Source of the DNA: a bacterium
GTDB lineage: Bacteria; Actinomycetota; Acidimicrobiia; Acidimicrobiales; Bin134
NCBI GenBank assembly: GCA_028819295.1
Contig: JAPPMA010000105.1
Coordinates: forward strand, 26,683-64,970
DNA length: 38,288 nt
Reading direction: 5' to 3'
Under the pieces are notes generated by a model. It worked only from the letters and a program-made list of their open reading frames with translations. It did not search any database and was not told the origin of the DNA. Of this stretch, positions 36,266 through 38,288 are shown one piece after another. Position numbers and translations under genes: made by a program. The first letter of the stretch is position 1; every line of letters starts with the position of its first letter.

Positions 36266-38288
36266 CTAGTCGGTGTAGGCGACGTTGCCTTGGGCCTGGT
36301 GGTTGGCGAGGCCTTTGTTCCAGGCGAGGGCGAGGGCGAGTTGGTTTTCTGTGCCGGTGGTGATGGTGATTGTGGTGGTGGTGTGGTCGGCTGTGAGGGT
36401 GACGGGGATGTTCCGGCCGATGTCGCCGTCGCGCACCGGGGTGAGGAGGATCACGGGGGCGGTGGCGGGGGCGCAGTCGAGGCTGACTTGGAAGTCGACT
36501 GTGGTGTCGGCGCGGCTGGCGGTGGGGCTGCTGATCGAAAGGGTGGGTTTCCCGTTGCCGCAGCCGGCCGGCGCTGTCTCGTCGGGCTCGCCGGGCTCGT
36601 CCTCCACCGGCGGCGGGGGCGGCGGCGGGGGCGGCGGGGGTGGCGGCGGGGGCGGCGGTGGCGGCGGCGGTGGCGGTGGCGGGGGCGGGTTGTTGTCGGC
36701 GCATGTTTCGAGACGCTCTAGTTCTTCTCTCACGGGTTTCCAGCCCGACCATTTCGCTTCTTGGGCGCGTGCTTCTGCGGCGGTCAGGGGCTGGAGGGTG
36801 TGGTGGGTCTCCTCGCCGAGGGCGATGAGCACTCTGAGCCAGTTCTGCCCGCCGCCGCGGGCCAGGTTCGCCTGGTGGTAGCCGCGGACCGTGGCGATCA
36901 GGTCCTGCGATGCGGCGGGGCACACGGGCTCCAGCGCGCTAAGCGACTTGGTGGAGGGCGCGTCGTCGTCGTCGATGAGGGGCACCGCACCGGTCGCTGA
37001 CGGGTCGCCGAGCGTGTACCCGTCGCCGGGCAGGACGCGGGCGGTTACGGTGCCGTCGGCGAGGTCGTCGTCGTCGGACATCGCGGTGAACGTGTAGTCG
37101 GCGCTGGACTGGCCGGCGCCGACGACCACCGTGTCGATGGTCGAGCCCGACACCAGCCCGGCGCCCTGGCCCATCTCCTCGTCCACCCCCACGCTCACCG
37201 CCAGATCGGCCTGCGGCGCCGGGTCCGCGGTGACCGTGAACACGATGTCGCCGCCCTCGGCCACGCTGGTGGCGGCGGTGGCGATCGCCACCCGCGGCGG
37301 GGTCGCCGACACCTGGCTCAGCGAGTTGGCGATGGTCGCCACCCACACCGGGTAGTTCGCCGAGTACCAGCCGTCGGGCGGCGTGGACGGGTCCACCAAG
37401 AACCGGTGGAAGACCCGGTTCGTCAAGTCCAGCCAATCGCGTGTCCGCGCGTCGGCGGGATGCACCAGGAACGGGGCCGCCTCCATCCCCTCCGCTCCGT
37501 CGCCCGCCACCACCGGGAACCTCACCGACCCGAACAGGGCGTCCGCGGGGATCGTCAACACGCCGAACGCGGGCACCGATGTCGGGGGCCTGCCGGACGC
37601 AATCCCGAAATCGCCCTCCTCCGCGAAGCCCGCCCCCGGCGCCGCCCGCTCGCACACATCAGACACGCTGAACCACGGCCCCAAGGGCGGCGGATAGAAC
37701 CCGCACGGCTGCATCCACACGTAAAACGTCAGAGCATGCGACCGCCTCACCGTCCTGGGCTCCAGAACCACCCTCGGCACAGCGACGAACGCGCCCGCGC
37801 GGTAATCGAACCTCTTATCAGAAGTGTCCACCCGGCGGTCGAACACGGTCTTGTCCAAGCCCGCCCGGACCGACACCGTCACCTCGCCGCCCTCAACCCC
37901 GTCGGACACCGACACCGACAGCCGATCCCGCCCCGGCGACGGATCGGGCGGCAACAACTCGAACACCGGCGACAGGCCGTAATACCGGCGCTGCCCAGTC
38001 CCAATTGGACTGGGGTCGGACAGCGGGCTCGCACCCGCCGCCAGCCTCCCCACCCGAGGGAAAGCGATGCCGATGTAATCGGAGTGAACACCTCCGCCCG
38101 CGGTGGAGCCGGTCCACACCTCCGTCCCGGCCGCCACCGCCTCCCCCGACGGGTCGCGGCCCTCCACGCTGTCCCAGGTGCCGTCGTACAAATCCGCGTA
38201 GCCGTCCGCCACCCTGTCGCCGCCCAGCCAATGAACAGATGCCCCCGTGTCCGACGCTCGCGTCGACGTGTTCTCACGCGCCGAGGTG
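36266..38288 (-). CDS. Calx-beta surface protein with polyproline linker (5' end outside window)
   Basis: At least 673 residues; the frame is open to the right edge, so the N-terminus and any signal peptide are missing. GTG 38212 is only an internal codon. Visible parts in order: a beta-rich region (VHSDYIGIAFPRVGR, LSVSVSDGVEGGEVTV); a Calx-beta repeat (VAIATAATSVAEGGDIVFTV to GYTLGDPSATGAVPLIDDDD); a helical SLSALEPVCPAASQDLIATVRGYH domain; 27 consecutive prolines; and a final Calx-beta-like repeat (PTLSISSPTASRADTTVDFQV to TTGTENQLALALAWN). Calx-beta domains are extracellular calcium-binding or adhesion modules, so this is probably a secreted or wall-linked adhesin. Long proline runs stall ribosomes and need EF-P. 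Confidence 0.75.
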   Translation of the reverse strand, partial: TSARENTSTRASDTGASVHWLGGDRVADGYADLYDGTWDSVEGRDPSGEAVAAGTEVWTGSTAGGGVHSDYIGIAFPRVGRLAAGASPLSDPSPIGTGQRRYYGLSPVFELLPPDPSPGRDRLSVSVSDGVEGGEVTVSVRAGLDKTVFDRRVDTSDKRFDYRAGAFVAVPRVVLEPRTVRRSHALTFYVWMQPCGFYPPPLGPWFSVSDVCERAAPGAGFAEEGDFGIASGRPPTSVPAFGVLTIPADALFGSVRFPVVAGDGAEGMEAAPFLVHPADARTRDWLDLTNRVFHRFLVDPSTPPDGWYSANYPVWVATIANSLSQVSATPPRVAIATAATSVAEGGDIVFTVTADPAPQADLAVSVGVDEEMGQGAGLVSGSTIDTVVVGAGQSSADYTFTAMSDDDDLADGTVTARVLPGDGYTLGDPSATGAVPLIDDDDAPSTKSLSALEPVCPAASQDLIATVRGYHQANLARGGGQNWLRVLIALGEETHHTLQPLTAAEARAQEAKWSGWKPVREELERLETCADNNPPPPPPPPPPPPPPPPPPPPPPPPPPPVEDEPGEPDETAPAGCGNGKPTLSISSPTASRADTTVDFQVSLDCAPATAPVILLTPVRDGDIGRNIPVTLTADHTTTTITITTGTENQLALALAWNKGLANHQAQGNVAYTD
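36608..36688 (-). repeat. Pro27 codon run
   Basis: On the plus strand this is an unbroken (C/G/T)GG triplet run, 27 codons of CCN when read on the minus strand. Codons are mixed (CCG, CCC, CCA), so the run is not a pure microsatellite, which argues that polyproline itself is selected. Confidence 0.95.

Noticed and set aside
36215..36721. Plus-strand Gly/Arg-rich ORF opposite the polyproline run
   Set aside because: It is the antisense reading of the CCN run and flanking Calx-beta gene; it has no independent support.
1..38288. CRISPR arrays and insertion sequences
   Set aside because: The only short tandem repeats are coding (84 bp and 42 bp periods) or the Pro run; no transposase-like protein or terminal inverted repeats were seen, even in the rearranged 20-23 kb region.

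Overview
The window looks like a chromosomal segment from a high-G+C actinobacterium, most probably an uncultured member of the Acidimicrobiia. Reasons: two F420-dependent LLM-class oxidoreductases, a DUF222 (13E12-type) HNH protein, a SigE-type sigma/anti-sigma pair, IpdAB-type CoA-transferase homologues, and many ATGA overlaps inside minus-strand operons. This placement is inference; there is no rRNA or tRNA gene to anchor it.

Left edge (1-2.8 kb): an accessory patch with visibly lower G+C. It holds a membrane protein gene with an 84-bp tandem repeat that runs off the edge, a 49-aa ORF, a probable PIN-toxin remnant, a type II restriction-modification operon (methyltransferase then PD-(D/E)XK nuclease, minus strand) and a small DUF1902/HicB-like gene.

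2.85-17.5 kb: a long run of minus-strand metabolic genes. Going in the direction of transcription: folD, thiolase, a VOC protein, an LLM oxidoreductase, a phytoene-desaturase-like flavoprotein, an acyl-CoA dehydrogenase, an SDR, ipdA- and ipdB-like genes, a second LLM oxidoreductase, a SnoaL-like protein, an ABC-2 exporter pair, a 3-ketosteroid-dehydrogenase-like flavoenzyme and a SAM methyltransferase. The set resembles the actinobacterial machinery for steroid C/D-ring (or another polycyclic/alicyclic acid) degradation as CoA thioesters.

17.6-23.1 kb: a scrambled accessory island. It contains a Phd-type toxin-antitoxin (TA) pair with an inverted-repeat operator, a DUF222/HNH protein missing the front of its nuclease motif, a lipoprotein, a HigBA pair with an apparently leaderless promoter, two damaged Uma2 copies, a small HTH gene under a palindrome, a duplicated scrap of a formate dehydrogenase gene, and two complementary fragments of another small TA-like module that share a 50-bp exact repeat.

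23.2-29.5 kb: a C1 operon on the minus strand: formate-tetrahydrofolate ligase, then formate dehydrogenase. The catalytic subunit is read through an in-frame TGA that aligns with the active-site selenocysteine of formate dehydrogenases. A bacterial SECIS-like hairpin follows at once, with the same 18-nt spacing and the same GGUCU loop as I recall for E. coli fdhF. The usual alpha subunit is also split: the part carrying the [2Fe-2S], ferredoxin-like and molybdopterin-domain [4Fe-4S] cysteines is a separate protein encoded last, after a fused NuoE-NuoF diaphorase. With folD this gives a formate/C1-folate/NADH route.

29.5-38.3 kb: a 78-aa orphan, two amidohydrolases, a SigE-like sigma factor with a large Asp-box membrane partner, a small beta-barrel protein, an intact Uma2 protein with a coiled-coil repeat tail, and the C-terminal part of a Calx-beta surface protein with 27 consecutive prolines that runs off the right edge. 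All calls come from reading the sequence and remembered family features; no search or folding program was run.
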